The notes: a model not told the origin generated them from the sequence alone. A DNA stretch of 64,000 nucleotides from Salvelinus alpinus (GCF_045679555.1 NC_092100.1:32799106-32863105), one strand, 5' to 3'; shown: positions 46,849 to 58,178, counted from the stretch's first letter. Made by a program: numbers and translations.

Positions 46849-47189
46849 CAGCATTTTTACCATTATTTTATTAATGAAAGAATAAAGATGCCATTATTAG
46901 TTACATTGTTTTAGTTTGAATGTGCAGACTGGCACTAAGAACAGAACATCGGGAACGTTTCCCTAGTCAATAACAGGGTTAATAATATATCTAGGAGAAT
47001 ATTCAACAGGCTTTTTTATAATTCTAAAATAATAATAATAATCGCTTTGTTAAAAAAAAAATGTTTTGAAGATGATTTTGTTTTCAAATAATGTAAAATG
47101 AGTGAGGAAAAAGGCCATTCTTGAACATGGGTGAGACATTGTTACTAATTTGTAAATAAAGCCAGTTTGTTATTTAGAATTATTTATTT

Positions 47190-47345
47190 CTGCTTTTAGA
47201 GGGAGAAAAACCAAAAACCTACAGTAATCTCCTGGGTCTCCCAGTCGAGGCCGGCATGGGTATTGAACGAGCATCTGTAGTAACACAGCTTGCACTGCTA
47301 TGCAGTGTTTTAGACTGTTCAGCCACTCAGGTGCTGTCCAATGTA
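47190..47345 (-). mobile_element. tRNA-derived SINE head, minus strand
   Basis: From 47345 the minus strand reads GCACCTGAGTGGCTGAACAG, TCTAAAACACTGCATAGCAG (A-box region), CTACAGATGCTCGTTCAATACC (B-box) and GACTGGGAGACCCAGGAG, then loses similarity. It is paired with the plus-strand copy at 46.7 kb as the 45.1/45.6-kb pair is. Confidence 0.65.
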
Positions 47346-49804
47346 CTGAGTCGGGAGTAGCCTACAATACTACAATCTGGTGGATTGCAATTGCAGAACC
47401 GCTGAACAGCTACCTAAAAACTAAAGCACTGATCATTGGGAATGTGATCAGAATGACTGCTAAGGCTTGATCCATAAGTTAAATAATTAAATAGGTAGCC
47501 TAGCCTACAAAACTATAACGATCCGTTCAAATCAATAGGCCTGATTTTTTAAATATCAATAACGATGCCAAGTCCCTGGTGCCGAGACATTCAGAAATCA
47601 AGATGGTTTAGTATTGAGTTTAAAAGCTTTGACGAAGGCCAGAGAACAAGAAACTTTTCAGTGAGAAAACAAAAATAGATTTTGGGTAAAAATAAAAATG
47701 ACTTGTTTTCAAAGATATACCCTATGACGCAATACTCGTGATCATTTTAAGGAGAACAAAAACTCTATTTGATCACCACCGCAAAAGCTTCTGTCATCTT
47801 TCCAATTAAGTAGCCTAGTTTTGTTGATGGCTACTTGGAGAGAACCAGGGCCTATCACTCGCAGCCCACCTCTCCAAATCCATTGTGGAAAAGTTTGCAT
47901 CGAATTCTACTAGATGAGGAGCCAAAATGAGTATTACATCCTGGCATTTCAACCATTCTCTCTTTTTTTTTTTTTTTTATGTCGCATATTATTAAACATT
48001 CTATTTTCACATACTGAGAATGCGTGATTGCGTTGTTTCCCGCTATTCATTGATTTCAGTAGCTCATATCTAATTGATCAACTGTTGTCAAGGCCGACAT
48101 GAGTATGACGTCCGGCGTTTTAAAGTATATTCGATTTTCAAAATGTCCCATACTATTAAACTAGTTTTTTTTGCATACTCAAACGGCCTACTATTTAGGC
48201 CTCTAGTATGGGTATTCGGACACGGACAATGTATGCTCTCTCTGTGTCAGGACAGAGCATACACAGAGGAATTCTGAACCCCAGCCAAATAAGAATGTTT
48301 ATTTAATCTAAATCAGCTCAAAGGTAGTTTTATCATTTGGAAGAAGTGATAAGATCTTTACTACAATACAGTCAGAGCCGGCTCTAGCCTTTTGGGGGCC
48401 CTTAGCGAAATTTGGTTGTTGGGGCCCCCCAACAAGTGGGCAAAATAAATGTGTACCCCTGCTCTTGAACTTGGAGAGAAACATTTACATTTTAAAGTTC
48501 CTGCAATTCTACACATTTTGCCAGAGGTGTGGACTCGAGTCACATGACTTAGAATCAAGTCTGACAACTTGATAGAAAATAAAATAACTTGAGACTTGAC
48601 TTGGAGCCTCAAGACTTGGAACTTGACTCCACGAAGCCAGAGACCGTATCACACTTGCACCTCCTCCAGGACTGCCATGCAGGCCGCGCAAAGATGCAAG
48701 ATATTGAACTTCACTGAGTTCACTCCATTAGTTTGCACTATATAGATTAACGTTTTTCCTGTGATCGAATCAACGTTAAATCAGCCCCTTTTCAATGCAA
48801 TAAACCAAAACAAATCTAACTTTGCAAAATTGAGTCTGATTTTGTTGTAGGCAGAGCGCAACAGAGTAGAATTTTATTGGCGGTGGTAGCCCATGAGGTC
48901 TTTCAATAACTCGCCAGTGAATGTGCTATTCAGTTCTGATCAGACCACATATCCATACATGTGCATATTTTGTTGATATTCTTTGCTAGTTAGCGAGTTA
49001 TTACCCCAGTTATAGATAAGTATAGGTCAGCAATGTGTAGTTACTGCTTCCTACAAGAGCAGAAAAAGGTGTAGGCTAAATTTCAAGCTGTCTTTGTAAA
49101 GCCAGTCAGGTAAAAAGCTTATGTCTTAATTAAAGGGACAGTGTTTTATTTTGAGATGGCTTGAATATGCAAATAAGGCTATAGGCAGAGGGGTTGCCTA
49201 CATTGTCTAATTCACTGTCTGGTAATAATTACTTTTATTTTGAAAAAGTGGTTTCTTGCATCATACAACACAATACAATGCAATTTACAGTCACCTATCA
49301 AGCCCATAATGTAAAATATAGTCCTGCATTGAACACTGCATATAGGCTACTGTAGGCTATATCATAGAAATCAATCTTTTTCCAATGTTATGGGATTTGC
49401 TCCATTTGGTTTTGTTGTTAGGCCTACATTAATGCATCACTGTTTATGTAATGACAGGCTACATTTTCTCAGTGCAGGTGCACGCATGTATGTGCATTGG
49501 GGGTCACAAGCTTTGAACCACTTATTTTTCGGGGTCGTGGGTCAAAATGTTTGAGAACCACTGAGTTAGCAAACAGATTGGTGATTTGCTGTACAACTAT
49601 AGGATCGGGTGCAATATGCAAATGTACAAATGTAGGGAGAGTGGATTGCCATAAATAAATATGTAGCTCCAAAACATGTTGGTGATTAAGAATATTACCT
49701 GTTTACTTTGCAAGCTCACCAGCAACAATTACTAGCATAGACATACTGGTCTTTTGTTATGTCAAAATTGCTTGAACTTGATACTTTACATATGAAGCTT
49801 GCAT

Positions 49805-49917
49805 TTGTGGAAAGATAGAACCCTTTCCACAAAGGGTTCTACCTGGAACCCAAACGGGTTTTCCTATGGGGAGAGCCCAAGAACCCTTTTGGAACTCTTT
49901 TTTTCTAAGAGTGTAGT
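49805..49917. repeat. Short MITE (AGGGTTCTACCTGGAACC type)
   Basis: Inverted phrases AGAACCCTTTCC/GGGTTCTACC and AACGGGTTTTCC/AAGAACCCTTTTGG, closed by TTTTTTTCTAAGAGTGTAG, are typical of a very common fish MITE. It can fold into a long hairpin. Confidence 0.7.
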
Positions 49918-49993
49918 TGAACAAGTCATTGCATGTGCGAGTGTGCGTGGGGGGGTCGCAAGCTTTGAATCACTCCTTTTTGGGGGTCGCTGG

Positions 49994-50406
49994 TGTAACG
50001 ATCTGGGTGTCATGGGTGTGAAGTTAGGTGCAGGAAACAGAGATTTCAAGATAGTGCTCTTTAATGCACACACGGCGGACATAGGCCACCTCACGAAACA
50101 CTGGGTGCCGAAAAACAAGTGCCCCAAACACGGGGACTAAAACAGTCCAGCAAAACCCACGAACAGGAACAAACACGTTCGTCCCCAACATACACAAATG
50201 TTACCACAAACAATCCCGCACAAAGAAACAGGCGGGCCGGCTGACTAATAAAGCCCTACTAATCACCACAAACGCATAACAGGTGTAACCAATAAACATA
50301 CAAGGAGGGGGAGGAAAGAATCAGTGGCAGCTAGTAGGCCGGCGACGACGACCGCCGAGCGCCACCCGAACGGGAAGGGGAGCCACCTTCGGTCGGAGTC
50401 GTGACA
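49994..50406 (-). mobile_element. Solo LTR with perfect 5-bp target duplication, minus orientation
   Basis: Read from 50406, the unit opens TGTCACGACTCCGACCGAAG and closes CGTTACA at 49994. Flanks GCTGG (49989-49993) and GCTGG (50407-50411) are identical. At 413 bases it is related at its start to the 5403-5744 LTR. It sits inside the hAT element, so it is younger than that insertion. Confidence 0.88.
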
Positions 50407-50760
50407 GCTGGTCAATACGTTTCTGAGTGACAGAGTGAGAGGCTTTGCATAGGTGCTTTGTTGTTTTTTGTCAGACTGGGGAAAAAATCCCAGAATGTAA
50501 AAGAACGTTATTAACTGGTTCCCATGCTTTTAATATAACTTATGTTCCGGAACAGTATAGATCACCTTTGTTTCAGGTTCTCATTCTGTTCCTCTAAAAT
50601 GTTTGTTATTTTACGGTTTTCAGTTCTGTTCACTGAACCAGTTCCTACCCCTGCTTGTGACTAGAATAATAGTGACTTGGTCCCACCTCTGCATTTCGCC
50701 ATGGGGCGTAAAGAAAATGCACTTTTAAAGCAAGTTTTCTTCAGGTCTACACATTTTGCA

Positions 50761-52505
50761 TGCCCCTGTGGTGAGGGGGAGAAGACAGATGTGGAGGTCC
50801 AGGAAGTGTACCCATCAATATGTGCTTTGATTTGTTGATACAACTCAGCTGACATTACAAAAAATACATTCCATTGAATGAGCCCCATCACTTAACATAA
50901 TTTGAATGAACATTCTACATTAAATTATAGTACAAGCAGGCAGCCATAGATGCGGTAAAGGTCAATCAAACTCGACCAAAACAATGGAATTGCCATAGAA
51001 GTACGTGGAGGAAAGGGCCGTGGCGGAAAGATCCTGAGTCTCCTCATTGCCCCCCAGCAAAATGTGCCTACATTTAGGCTATTGTTTATAATGTATGTGT
51101 ATTTAAGACTATGTTGAGGTAAACATCGGAGTATGATGCATGTATGGAGGTGAACCCCAACACATGCTCATGTCATTGTTACCAATCAACTGCTTTACAG
51201 TTAAAAATGACTTTAACTAACACCACATATTTTTGTATGCTAGGTAAGCTAACCAGTTTATACGAACGAGAGTTAGCATTTAGCAGTCACTTCTTCTTAA
51301 CCTGAAAAGGGACAACTTCTACAAGTTATGCAGCGAAAACAACTAAATATATCCAAATCGGACCTAAGTGACCACATTGTGGGCCTCTTACAATACATAA
51401 ATCATGACAGATTTGACGAATATCCACTTTGTTAGATTAGATTTGTTGAATATGCGCCAATCTGGCCAATGGAATGTATGCGTTCCATTGACTCCTTTAC
51501 CACGTCTATTGCAAGTGTACTTAATGAGTTTACCAGTCAAATTGCCAGTGTTAGAGGTTCCAAGCCCATTATATCAATCATTTGCTACAACACCTTGCTT
51601 GTTTTAGCAAGGGGCAACAAAGTTTAATCACGTTAAGAGTCCATGTTATCGCAGAAACTGACTCAACTGCACGAATGCCCAGCCGTCCCGTCTTCAGGCA
51701 GCTGTTTTTGTTTTAAGAGAAATGCATAGAAAAGACAGATTGTGGTGTAGTTTGGGAACCATTCTAATGACCAGTTTGTGCATTTAATGGTTGTGGATTG
51801 ACTGCTGAAAAATACATTGAGGCAATGTCATAAAACATTGATCAGTCTTTCTAATGGGGGATAATTCCATCAGAGATGTCCTCCCATAACAGGATGTACT
51901 ACTCCTGTTCTCTCCTGAGTTAGCTCCATTCAGCCCAAGACTGGGCTCTTCTCCCATACTTCTCCATTACTTTTAGTGCTTAACGAACATGTCTTTCTCC
52001 ATGATGGCTTTTTATCCCTCCCAGGGACATTAAAGGAATTAGAAATCATAACAATTTTATGGATTTGTCTTAGAGATGATGACAGGTTGGCTTCCAGAAT
52101 GTGCACCATGGGCAGGCAAGCCTCCGATATTCTGCAGATGTGAGGAGTGGACTGTTTGAAAACTTGTTCCCCACTTCAATGGGTGCTTCACTGTGCAGAA
52201 GAGGCAGTGTGCAGAATTTATTGACATGCACTGTTTCTTCTGGAGAACAAAATAACCGGCATAATATAATCGTCTCTACCTCTTTCGTTTTCTTTGAGGG
52301 TTGTTGACATAGTATTTTAGTGTGTGTTTATAAAAATGTTTACCTAGTGGGTGCACTATGTATACTTATTAGCAAAGATAGTTCTTTGGATAGATCTTTG
52401 GGTAAATAAATCCCCTATGCCCAAGTAAAATGTTTGTTCTGTAGACCATCAGGAATTGTCAGTAGTAGTATTGAGAGCCCTCTTCTAAGGATACTGTTTA
52501 TAATG
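50761..52505. other. Non-coding DNA
   Basis: No gene is supported. Ordinary AT-rich intronic or intergenic character. Confidence 0.4.
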
Positions 52506-52509
52506 TATA

Positions 52510-52725
52510 TAGGACTTTATAAACTGGGTGGGTTGAGACCTGAATGCTGAATGGCTGACAGCCGTGGTATATCAGACCATATACCACAGGTATTACTGCT
52601 CTAATATGCATTGGTAACTAGCTTATAATAGCAATAAGGAACCTTGGGGGTTTGTGATATATGGCCAATATACTACGGCTAAGGGTCCAGGCACACCACC
52701 TCGGGCTGTATTGCTTAATTATAGC
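52510..52725. mobile_element. MITE with ATGCTGAATGGCTGACAGCCG core (copy 2)
   Basis: It is the same family as 37340-37590 (AGCCGTGGTATATCAGACC, TATACCACAGGTAT, AGCAATAAGG, GGGGGTTTGTG, ATATGGCCAATATAC, TTGCTTAATTATA). It lacks the middle portion seen in copy 1, a deletion between the two inverted sub-arms. Confidence 0.65.
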
Positions 52726-53595
52726 CTATTCAAAACAACTTGGGAGAGAAGCACCTCTTTGCTATTTTTCATATTTGGACAATACAGAATATGAGCAAAA
52801 TATGTGTCCCTAGTTTTGTTATATTGTTTTAACATTAACATACTGTATTGCATTTTCCTGCCACTTCTGCCTCTTATAGCATGTGACACACTAATCCTGG
52901 AGAATGTTGCATTTCTCTCTAACCAAGCACATTTAGTCCATTACTGTTATCTCTTTACCTAATTTTCTACGTCATTCTGGCAATTTATGAAATGTTGTCA
53001 TGCATACTGAATTGTGCATGTAAACCGTTTGCATTTATGTGCTTTATATCTCATACATTGAGTTTAGCATCCATTGCCAGTGCATTCTCACCATTGAGGC
53101 ATAGAATTCCCCCAGCTCTGATGAGACCTTTTCATCTGCCTCTGAGGGAGTAATGGAGAAAGGAAGGCAGGCAGGCAGCCTGATTGTCTGCATGTGTGTT
53201 TGCTGCTGTGCATTCAGCAGTCTCTAAGCTCATTACAGTAATCAGGTTAAATAGAGGGGTTCAGGGGAGCACTTGGCCTCAGGCATTCTTCCTGCAGCCT
53301 GTGTGCCTGATCCTGTGATGAGGGGAGTTCCTATCTCTGACCCAGTGGAGAACCCTGTCCTGCTACGGCCCTGTCCAACTTCTAATGATCACCTCAAACA
53401 ACCTTTGTGCGTGAAGCTTGCACACTGTGACATTCAACTGCACCCACGCTGTCATAATGATTGCCTTGTAATTGTAAGGCCCCTCGGAATCAGACATTCC
53501 TCCGCAAGTGTGTGATTGTTTTCTAACACTACCCACTCAGTGACACATTTAGTAAATACCCAATATTATCCTCTGTAATTACATCCTCTTTTTGG
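52726..53595. other. Non-coding DNA
   Basis: Nothing was recognised. The frame 53273-53515 has no domain or splice support. Confidence 0.4.
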
Positions 53596-53815
53596 GGGGG
53601 GGTGAGTCAATTAAGAACAAATTCTTATTAACAATTACCACCTGGCCAATGAAAACTGAGATGTCCGGTGCATTAAAATAATATAACAGGATAAGACAGA
53701 CATCACAACACAGAGGATGGGGAAATATGACAAACACAAAAGTTAATAGAGAACAGTTACAGCACAAGGAGAACAGATATCACAGCAGGACAGAAACACA
53801 TGGCAACAACTCAAC
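53596..53815 (-). mobile_element. LINE/SINE 3' tail fragment
   Basis: Plus-strand GTCAATTAAGAACAAATTC ... CAATTACCACCTGGCCAATG matches the complement of the tail shared by RSg-1-like LINEs and HpaI-type SINEs, followed by UTR-like sequence (ACAGCACAAGGAGAAC). No coding part is present. Confidence 0.55.
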
Positions 53816-53980
53816 ATTTAGTGAAAATGTTTATCTTGCACAGATTAACCCATTGATAAACCATTGATCATTTCACAGCTAAGCTTTTAGCTTACCTAGT
53901 GATGTTACCTTTTGAGCTGATGGGAAATCTTAATGTAATATGTGTATTTATGTTGTTTATTTTGTTTTTGTCGCAGTATA

Positions 53981-55336
53981 CACTACCTAAATACACTAAA
54001 GTGTTAAACAAATTCTTCAAATAGCCACCCTTTGCCTTGATGACAGCTTTGCACACTCTTGGCATTCTCTCAACCAGCTTCACCTGGAATGCTTTTCCAA
54101 CAGTCTTGAAGGAGTTCCCACATCCTGTGCACTTGTTGGCTGCTTTTCCTTCACTCTGTGGTCCGACTCATCCCAAACCATCTCGATTTGGTTGGGGTCG
54201 GGGGATTGTGAAGGCCAGGTCATCTGATGCAGCACTCCATCACTCTTCTTATTGGTCAAATAGCCCTTACACAGCCTGGAGGTGTGTTGGGTCATTGTCC
54301 TGTTGAAAAATAAATGATAATCCCACTAAGGCCAAACCAGATTGGATGGCGTATCGCTGCAGAATGCTGTGGTAGCCATGCTGGTTAAGTGTGCCTTGAA
54401 TTCTAAATAAATCACAGACGGTGTCACCAGCAAAGCACCCCCACACCATAACACCTCCTCCTCCATGCTTCACGGTGGGAACCACACATGCGGAGATCCT
54501 CCGTTCACCTACTCTGCTTCTCACAAAGACATGGTGGTTGGAACCAAAAATCGCCAATTTGGCCTCATCAGACCAAAGGACAAATTTCCACCAGTTTATT
54601 GCTCGTGTTTCCTGGCCCAAGCAGTCTCTTCTTCATATTGGTGTCCTTTAGTAGTGGTTTCTTTGCACAGTCTTCTCTGAACAGTTGATGTTGAGATGTG
54701 TCTGTTACTTGAACTCTGTGAAGCATTTATTTGGGCTGAAATATCTAACGAACTTATCCTCTGCAGCAGAGGTAACTCTGGGTCATGAGAGCCAGTTTCA
54801 TCATAGGGCTTGATGGTTTTTGCGAATGCCCTTGAAGAAATGTTAAAGTTCTTGAAATGTTCCGTATTGACTGACCTTCATGTCTTAAAGTAACGACTGA
54901 CTGCCGTTTCTCTTTGCTTATTTGAGCTGTTCTTGCCATAATATGGACTTGGTCTTTTACCAAATAGGGCTATATTCTGTATTACCCCCCCCCCCACACC
55001 TTGTCACAACACAACTGATTGGCACAAATGCATTAAGATGGAAATAAATTCCACAAATTAACTTTGAAGAAGGCACACCTGTTAATTGAAATGCATTCCA
55101 GGTGACTACCTCATGAAGCTGGTTGAGAGAATCCCAAGAGTGTGCAAAGCTTTTGTCAAGGCAAAGGGTGACTATTTGAAGAATCTCAAATATAAAATAT
55201 ATTTTCATTTGGGTCACTACATATGTGTTATTTCATAGTTTTGTTGTCTTCACTATCATTCTACAATGTAGAAAATAGTAAAAATAAAGAAAAACCCTTG
55301 AATGAGTAGGTGTTCTAAAACGTTTGACCGGTAGTG
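53981..55336 (-). mobile_element. Tc1 element, near full length
   Basis: The outer ends CACTACC (53981) and GGTAGTG (55336) are inverted and flanked by TA. The right terminal repeat is long (CCTTGAATGAGTAGGTG ... GTTTGACCGGTAGTG); the left repeat has lost most of its length (CACTACC joins directly to TAAATACACTAAAGTG). Total 1356 bases against about 1.6 kb for complete copies. It contains the best preserved transposase of this family in the window, still broken. Confidence 0.85.
54000..54939 (-). pseudogene. Tc1 transposase, several frameshifts
   Basis: The ATG is at 54939-54937 (MARTAQISKEKRQS). The helix-turn-helix (GQSIRNISRTL) is intact, then the frame shifts. The catalytic domain in 54267-54620 has LWSDEAKLAIFGSNHHVFVR (first Asp), [12 protein letters not shown] and FQQDNDPTHLQ (second Asp). 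A further shift leads to TWPSQSPDPNQIEMVWDE with the Glu, where LNP of the usual SPDLNPIE is changed. The C-terminus (LVERMPRVCKAVIKAKGGYL) ends near 54000. The family is normally about 340 aa; all catalytic residues remain, spread over at least three frames. Confidence 0.85.
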
Positions 55337-55567
55337 TATATAGTAATTACTTTTCCATTTTATGTTACTGTGTCATCTAAGAATGCACTGAAGATAAACC
55401 ACTCACTGCTTTGCTTGATCATTAAGTGTATGTTTTGAGACAATTATGGCTCTTTTGGAATGGTTATGGGTTGTCTTTTAGTAGGAGAATGTGTTCTTCA
55501 GCAACATTACATTGTCAGCCGTGCATATTTCCTTCCTGTAGCTTACTGAGTCTTTGTTTCTTTCCAG

Positions 55568-55616
55568 CTGTAAAAACCTGCTAAAATCCTTGGCCATTTT
55601 ATGATTCAGCAATAAG
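55568..55616 (+). other. Candidate 49-base non-coding exon
   Basis: The acceptor TTTGTTTCTTTCCAG (pyrimidine-rich, ending 55567) and the donor AAG|GTAAGG (55616/55617) enclose 49 bases. All plus-strand frames meet a stop or have no start, so it would be a 5' UTR exon, perhaps joined to the 24.7-kb candidate first exon. The splice sites are good but unaided consensus matches occur by chance in 64 kb. It lies in non-repeat DNA between a Tc1 and a LINE. Confidence 0.35.
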
Positions 55617-55699
55617 GTAAGGCTTTGGTATTTTCTCTCTTATCAAGGGAAATCAGCAGTTGGGGTCTTCCTGGGGCATACATATATATACAGACAACC

Positions 55700-57063
55700 C
55701 TGAGGCTATGGCTGAGGACAGGAACAAGTACAAGAAGTCCCGCTTCGACCCCTGCAGAGTCATCAAATGGGCAAAATGACAATATAGGAATAAGGTGAAA
55801 TGATATTACATAGGCTCTGACACCTGTCGCATGTGGCAGGGGCTACAGTCCAATATGGATTACAAAGGAAGACACAGCCATGATCTGCCCAACGATGCCT
55901 CTCTACCAGACGAACTCAATGCATTTTATGCACGCTTCAACAATAACAACACTGTGCTGTGCATGAGGGCCCTCAGCGACCCAGAGGACTGGGTGATCTT
56001 GTCTTTAATCAGGTCAACACTAGCACGGTATTCCAGGGCGCGTTCTCAGAGCATGAGCAGAACAGCTGGCAGGCATATTCACGGTCATTTTCGATCTCTC
56101 CTTGTTCTAGTCTGTATTCCCCACATCCCTAAAGCTGACCACCATCATCCCTGTTCCCAAGAACTGAGGCTTCATGCCAAAAAGACTACAGCCCTGTTGC
56201 ACTCACATCTATAATCATGAAGTGCTTTGAAAGGATGGTTATGGCACACATCAACTCCATCATCCTTAATACCCGAGACCCACTCCAATTTGCATACCGC
56301 CCCAACAGATCTATAGACGATGCAACCTCAATTGCACTTAATTGCCCTCACCCACCTAGATAAGATTAATACCTTAGTTGCTGTTCATTTACAGCTCAGT
56401 ATTGAACACCATTGTCCCCTCCCAAGCTCGTCACCAAACTTAGGACCCTGGGACTGAACACTTCCCTCTGCAACTGGATCCTGTACTTCCTGACGGGCCG
56501 ACCCTAGGTGATGAGGGTAGGCAACATCGCCTCCGCCACGCTGATCCTCAACACGGGGGTCCCACAGAGGTGGGTGCTTAGTCCCCTCCTGTACTCCCTG
56601 TTCACCCACAACTGCGTGGTCACGCATTACTTAAAATGTTCCACGCACAGTCGTAAATAAGGAGCGACAACGCCTCTTCCCCCTCAGGAGGTTGAAAAGG
56701 TTTGGCATGGGTCCTCAAATCCTCAAAACCTTTGACAGCTTCACCATTGACAGCATCTTGGCAACAGCACCGCCCTCGATCACATGGCCCTACAGAGGGT
56801 GTTGCGGACAGCCCAGTACATCACTGGGGCCTAGCTCTCTGCCATCCAGGACTTCTATATCAGGCGGTGTAAAAGAAAGGCCCGGAAATCGTTAGACTCC
56901 AGCCACCCAGGCCATAGACTGTTCTCTCTGCTTCTGCATGGCAAGCGATACCGGTGCATCAAGTCTGACACCAACAGGCTCCTCAACAGCTTCTATCCCC
57001 AAGCCATAAGACTGCTAAATAGCTAACAAAATGGATACACTGTCTCTATGCACACTCACAGGA

Positions 57064-57097
<34 letters not shown>

Positions 57098-57410
57098 TTA
57101 CTCACACATAACATGCACATATTTATACTGACTCTACACACGCATACACACTCACATACGGTCATCATATACAGTATGTTGCTGCTACTCTGTTTATCAT
57201 ATGTTGATGCCTAGTCACCTTACCCCTATACGTCTATACCTTACCTCTATCACTCCAGTATCCCCGCACATTGCAAAATATGGTATTGGAACTGACCCTG
57301 TATATAGCTTGCTTATTTCTCGTGTTCTTCTTATTTATAAATATTTTTTCTTAGTTTTTTTTCTATCTTATGTTGTTTTTAGTACTACATAGTTTTTTTT
57401 TCTCCAAATG
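55700..57410 (+). pseudogene. Rex1-like LINE, decayed reverse transcriptase and 3' UTR
   Basis: Plus-strand pieces in order: ACRMWQGLQSNMDYKGRHS-like linker (55830), LPDELNAFYARFNN (55910), PVPK...PVALTSIIMKCFERMVMAHINS (about 56150-56260) and LQFAYRPNRSIDDAT (56285). A deletion removes the YADD palm (about 56620-56650). Then the C-terminal EERQRLFPLRRLKRFGMG (about 56660), RKARKSLDSSHPGHRLFSLL and the end FYPQAIRLLNS* (57024). Multiple frameshifts. The 3' UTR contains a (CA)14 tract and runs to a T-rich end. Compare 58775-59707, a second Rex1-like copy with better motif preservation. Confidence 0.78.
57069..57096. repeat. (CA)14 microsatellite
   Basis: An uninterrupted CA dinucleotide run inside the LINE 3' UTR; it is likely length-polymorphic between individuals. 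Confidence 0.95.
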
Positions 57411-58178
57411 TTGCAATTGCGATTTGGGTGAACTGTTGGAATCATGGAAATAGAATGATTATTCTAATTCTATAGTTAGAATATAATAGTGGGCACTTTG
57501 AATACGGTGTTGTTTGACATGACAACAAAGGAAAATGCCAGAGAGGAGTTAGGGTAGAAACCGAAGTGTTGATAAGTGTTTTCTAGGGGATCCTATAATC
57601 TTTGGCTACATTTTAATGTTTTCATCTTACCTAGTTCATGCTAACATATTCATGCTTTGTGTATTCCTCTTTGATTTAGAAGATACTGTTGCACAAACAT
57701 AATGATTTTAGGTCTACACCACTGGTGTTATCAGGCTGCATAGCTAATTATGTTTGTTTTGACTAGCCAGCTAACTAGCAATCAGCATTAGCGGCTTACA
57801 CGATTTAGGGCAAACTTGCTAAGAAAAGACAAACTAGATGTTTGCAGATGTAAGAAACACAAACTAATATTGTAATTATAGAAAGCTAGTGGATTTATAT
57901 TAAGAAGCAAAGTGAAAACAGCCTCGTTGTCATTGTTGCCTGTGGTGCATTGACCATGCAGACTGAACGCAAGTGTCTCGTGGTCAAGGAACAACAAATG
58001 TGCTCCTTGAATGACAGGGGGCGAAGTAAACTATAAAAATGGACGTTACACACGGCGTATCACATTTAACAAACCAAACATTCAAATACCGTTATAGAAG
58101 GTAAAGTAAAAAAACGAACCAGTCCGTGCATCAATACCGGTATATCGTTAAAAAAATACAGTATACCACCCAGCCCTA
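57411..58178 (-). repeat. GGTATACC-type DNA-transposon relic, one end
   Basis: From 58178 the minus strand reads TAGGGCTGGGTGGTATACTG, then GCATGGTC-like and AGCCGCTAATGCTGATTGC phrases. The end resembles hAT termini (TAGGG) and the edges at 32337 and 43302. The opposite end is missing, and the LINE 3' end abuts it at about 57410. Confidence 0.5.

Larger units (their letters stand above)
44542..48221. repeat. Composite block bounded by inverted GTCCGAATACCC ends
   Basis: GTCCGAATACCCTTACTG opens at 44542 and AGTATGGGTATTCGGAC closes at 48221; the adjoining sequences (CATACTATTTA and inverted TAAATAGTATG-like phrases) also correspond. This fits the ends of a DNA transposon, with Tc1 debris (about 44998-45050, ATGAGTAGGTGTGTCC), SINEs and duplicated blocks inside. 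No matching target duplication was found, so the two ends may belong to separate copies. No transposase frame was seen. Confidence 0.4.
48522..50691. mobile_element. Non-autonomous hAT-type element
   Basis: The ends are CAGAGGTGTGGACTCGAGTCAC (48522) and GTGACTTGGTCCCACCTCTG (50691), imperfect inverted repeats. The 8-base flanks CATTTTGC (48514-48521) and CATTTCGC (50692-50699) differ once, as expected of an older hAT duplication. The 2.17-kb interior has no hAT transposase frame and carries later insertions, including a MITE (49805-49917) and a solo LTR (49994-50406). GGGGGTCACAAGCTTTGAACC-like phrases recur at 49498 and 49951. Confidence 0.75.
48369..50760. repeat. Outer MITE-like repeat split by a hAT element
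   Basis: Left part 48369-48521 (GCCGGCTCTAGCCTTTTGGG ... GCAATTCTACACATTTTGC) and right part 50692-50760 (CATTTCGCCATGGGGCG ... TCTACACATTTTGCATG) read as one repeat once the inserted element is removed. The GGGGCCCCCCAAC stretch near 48421 makes an inverted pair with GTTGGGG. There is no coding capacity. Confidence 0.6.
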
